Assembly (NCBI GenBank): GCA_910589305.1
Contig: CAJUTV010000011.1
Location: 76,850-140,849 of the forward strand
Reading direction: 5' to 3'
DNA: 64,000 bases
Origin: an uncultured Lachnospira sp.
GTDB taxonomy: Bacteria > Bacillota > Clostridia > Lachnospirales > Lachnospiraceae
A program made the position numbers and the translations under genes. The notes under the pieces are model-generated. The model ran no database searches. It was not told where the DNA came from and worked only from the letters and a program-made list of their open reading frames with translations. Shown here in pieces: positions 62,235-64,000 of this stretch (the stretch's first letter is position 1; every line of letters begins with the position of its first letter).

Positions 62235-63836
62235 ATGTGGAGTGCAGATTTAGGTAATGGCAAGTATCGTAATCCGATTCTTTATGCCGATTATTCAGAC
62301 CCAGATGTAGTGAGGGTTGGTGAAGATTATTATATGATAGCATCAAGTTTTAGTAATTCACCAGCAATACCTTTATTACATTCAAAAGACCTTGTAAATT
62401 GGAAGGTTGTCAATTATGTATTAAAACATGTACCAGAATTTCGATATAGAAATCCTATTCATGGCTGTGGTGTATGGGCGCCATCTATTCGATACCATGA
62501 AGGTACATATTATGTATGTCTTCCTATGCCTGATGAAGGTATTTATATGACAACAGCAAAAGACCCGCTTGGGGAGTGGAGTACTCCTGTTAATATAAGA
62601 CCAAAAGCAGGATGGATAGACCCATGTCCATTTTGGGACGATGACGGAAAAGCATATCTTGTAGCAGGTGTGGCAAAGAGCAGAATAGGTTATAAGAGTG
62701 TTTTGCATATGGTGGAGATGCAGCCTGATGGTATGGGGCTTATCGGTGAGGAAGTAAAGATATTTGACGGAAATTTAAATGACCAAGTGACAATTGAAGG
62801 ACCAAAGTTGCATAAAAAAGATGGGTGGTATTATATCTTTGCTCCTGCTGGAGGAGTTAAAACAGGCTGGCAGACTGTTCTTCGCTCAAAGAATATTTTT
62901 GGACCATATGAATATAAAGTTGTTATGAGACAGGGAGATTCACCTGTTAATGGACCTCATCAGGGAGCTTGGGTAGATACAGTTACAGGAGAAGACTGGT
63001 TTATTCATTTTCAAGATGTATATGCGTGCGGCAGAATTACACATTTACAGCCTATGCACTGGGAAAATGGATGGCCTATCATTGGCGTTAATAAAGAGGG
63101 CAACGATTACGGCGAGCCTGTTATGGAATACACAAAGCCAAATGTAGGCGAGGTTTCACAGGAAGTATGTGAGCCTGATGCAAGTGATGATTTCACAGGG
63201 GATAAATTAGGGCTTCAGTGGCAGTTTAATGCCAATTATGAAGATAGCTGGTATGATATGACAGGAGCTGGTATTAAGCTTAATGCTGTCAATGCTGTTA
63301 AAACAAGACCTTTGGGAGATATAAGGAATGTTCTTTTGCAAAAATGGCCTGCACCAGAGTTTTCATGTGTTACAACAATGGACATCAGCGGATTAAAAGA
63401 TGGAGATACAGCAGGTGTAATTTCACTTGGTATGGAATACTCTGCAATTACACTTCAAAAATGTGATGAAGGCTACGCTGTAAAGCATGTAAAAGGTATT
63501 CAAAATTTTGACTGTGATATGCCTTATACTGACGAGGATATCAATCAAGTATGTACATTTTCTGCTGATACAAAAAAAGTATATTTTAAATATACAGTAA
63601 AAGTAGTAGAACACAGAGACCATGATGAGTTAGGACTCATTGTAAAAAATGTACCACATGAAGACATAACAATCGAAATAAGTACAGATGGTACGCAGTA
63701 TAACCATGCTTTGACAATTCATGCAAAAGCAGGACGTTGGGTTGGTGTTAAAAATGGACCGTTTATCAGACATGATTCAGATGTCAAAGAAGATGGCGGA
63801 TATATTGTTGTTGAAAAAGTGGAGTATACAAATTAA
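62235..63836 (+). CDS. Glycoside hydrolase family 43 (xylosidase/arabinofuranosidase type)
   Basis: 533 aa from ATG 62235, which has AATGGAGGTATTT upstream; the earlier ATG 62223 is inside that site. A five-bladed propeller: catalytic base Asp in LYADYSDPDVVRVGEDYYMI, then VWAPSIRYHEGTYYVCLPMP with the pKa-modulating Asp in WIDPCPFWDDDGK, and catalytic acid Glu in TIEGPKLHKKDGWYY. The C-terminal ~190 residues are a beta-sandwich typical of GH43 subfamilies that cut arabinoxylan or arabinan side chains. No signal peptide, so it acts on imported oligosaccharides. With GH105 it shows plant cell wall use. Confidence 0.92.
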   Translation: MWSADLGNGKYRNPILYADYSDPDVVRVGEDYYMIASSFSNSPAIPLLHSKDLVNWKVVNYVLKHVPEFRYRNPIHGCGVWAPSIRYHEGTYYVCLPMPDEGIYMTTAKDPLGEWSTPVNIRPKAGWIDPCPFWDDDGKAYLVAGVAKSRIGYKSVLHMVEMQPDGMGLIGEEVKIFDGNLNDQVTIEGPKLHKKDGWYYIFAPAGGVKTGWQTVLRSKNIFGPYEYKVVMRQGDSPVNGPHQGAWVDTVTGEDWFIHFQDVYACGRITHLQPMHWENGWPIIGVNKEGNDYGEPVMEYTKPNVGEVSQEVCEPDASDDFTGDKLGLQWQFNANYEDSWYDMTGAGIKLNAVNAVKTRPLGDIRNVLLQKWPAPEFSCVTTMDISGLKDGDTAGVISLGMEYSAITLQKCDEGYAVKHVKGIQNFDCDMPYTDEDINQVCTFSADTKKVYFKYTVKVVEHRDHDELGLIVKNVPHEDITIEISTDGTQYNHALTIHAKAGRWVGVKNGPFIRHDSDVKEDGGYIVVEKVEYTN

Positions 63837-63903
63837 AAAGTGGTTGTTTTGCTGCTTAAATTGTAAATCAAACAGTGAAGGTTATAACCTTTACTAAAAC
63901 AAG

Positions 63904-63948
63904 TAAGTTCCCCGCTTATATCTTTACGATATTGAAACGGGGAACTTA
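63904..63948 (+). terminator. Terminator after the GH43 gene
   Basis: Stem TAAGTTCCCCG/CGGGGAACTTA with an inner ATATC/GATAT hairpin, then TT. Just upstream a 14-bp perfect palindrome AAGGTTATAACCTT lies at 63878-63891. Confidence 0.7.
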
Positions 63949-64000
63949 TTTAACCTCATCAAGGAAGTCCCCCACTTCAATGCTGCAAAGGCATAAGTGG
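63948..64000 (+). repeat. Dispersed structured repeat, copy i, cut by the window edge
   Basis: TTTAACCTCATCAAGGAAGT then CCCCCACTTCAATGCTGC and GCATAAGTGG, identical in layout to copy b. The rest lies beyond base 64000. Confidence 0.8.

Overview
The window is AT-rich DNA with strong AAGGAGG-type ribosome binding sites, a T-box, a TPP riboswitch, a Bce-type peptide-resistance module, a FliD-like flagellar protein and pectin/hemicellulose enzymes. Together these point to an anaerobic, probably motile, gut-type Clostridia of the family Lachnospiraceae (Lachnospira/Roseburia-like). That placement is inferred from gene content and not from a marker gene. No rRNA, tRNA, CRISPR array, transposase or prophage gene is visible.

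Layout: (1) 1-12 kb, surface or flagellin glycosylation: a cytidylyltransferase, a GT2 glycosyltransferase, two paralogous TIM-barrel sugar isomerase-like proteins, a large two-part glycosyltransferase and three CgeB/DUF3880-type glycosyltransferases. A type III (RNA antitoxin) toxin-antitoxin locus sits between two of the last three. (2) 12-17 kb: a degenerate acyl-adenylate ligase-like protein with a small partner, an O6-alkylguanine repair protein, a FliD-like protein, a KtrA/TrkA subunit and a 53-aa ORF. (3) 17.5-24.7 kb: a GGDEF diguanylate cyclase, the anaerobic ribonucleotide reductase nrdD behind an NrdR-type promoter, thiC behind a TPP riboswitch, and a PAP2 phosphatase. (4) 24.9-34.5 kb: a divergent ABC ATPase/membrane protein/Asp-box protein operon, carAB, an SseB-like protein and a methyltransferase. 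(5) 34.5-39 kb: a complete Bce-like ABC transporter plus two-component system. (6) 39-48 kb: a cupin, a putative ADP-ribosyltransferase/partner pair, YdcF-like, patatin-like and AlkD-like proteins, coaX-coaBC, and a large membrane-anchored protein of unknown role. (7) 48-64 kb: T-box-controlled thrS, an XRE regulator, a GH105 rhamnogalacturonyl hydrolase, a cupin, a J-domain-like protein, a solute-binding lipoprotein next to a frame-broken hybrid histidine kinase, dapL, an Rpn-type nuclease, an EF-hand-like calcium-binding protein and a GH43 enzyme.

The most unusual content is outside the genes. There are two near-identical mRNA leaders (before 12035 and 46059) whose hairpin loop is complementary to the bases just upstream of the Shine-Dalgarno sequence, with covarying pairs. 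The leaders of dapL and of the small ORF at 13487 have a similar layout. A dispersed structured repeat (at least nine full or partial copies, up to about 160 nt, covarying outer and inner stems, no transposase) lies upstream of many genes. A second repeat family of two adjacent hairpins follows thiC and dapL. The type III antitoxin has two 45-nt repeats in which both helices of an H-type pseudoknot covary.

Several proteins look like catalytically altered paralogues: one of the two TIM-barrel proteins, the adenylate ligase-like protein and the ABC ATPase at 24.9 kb each lack residues their families need.
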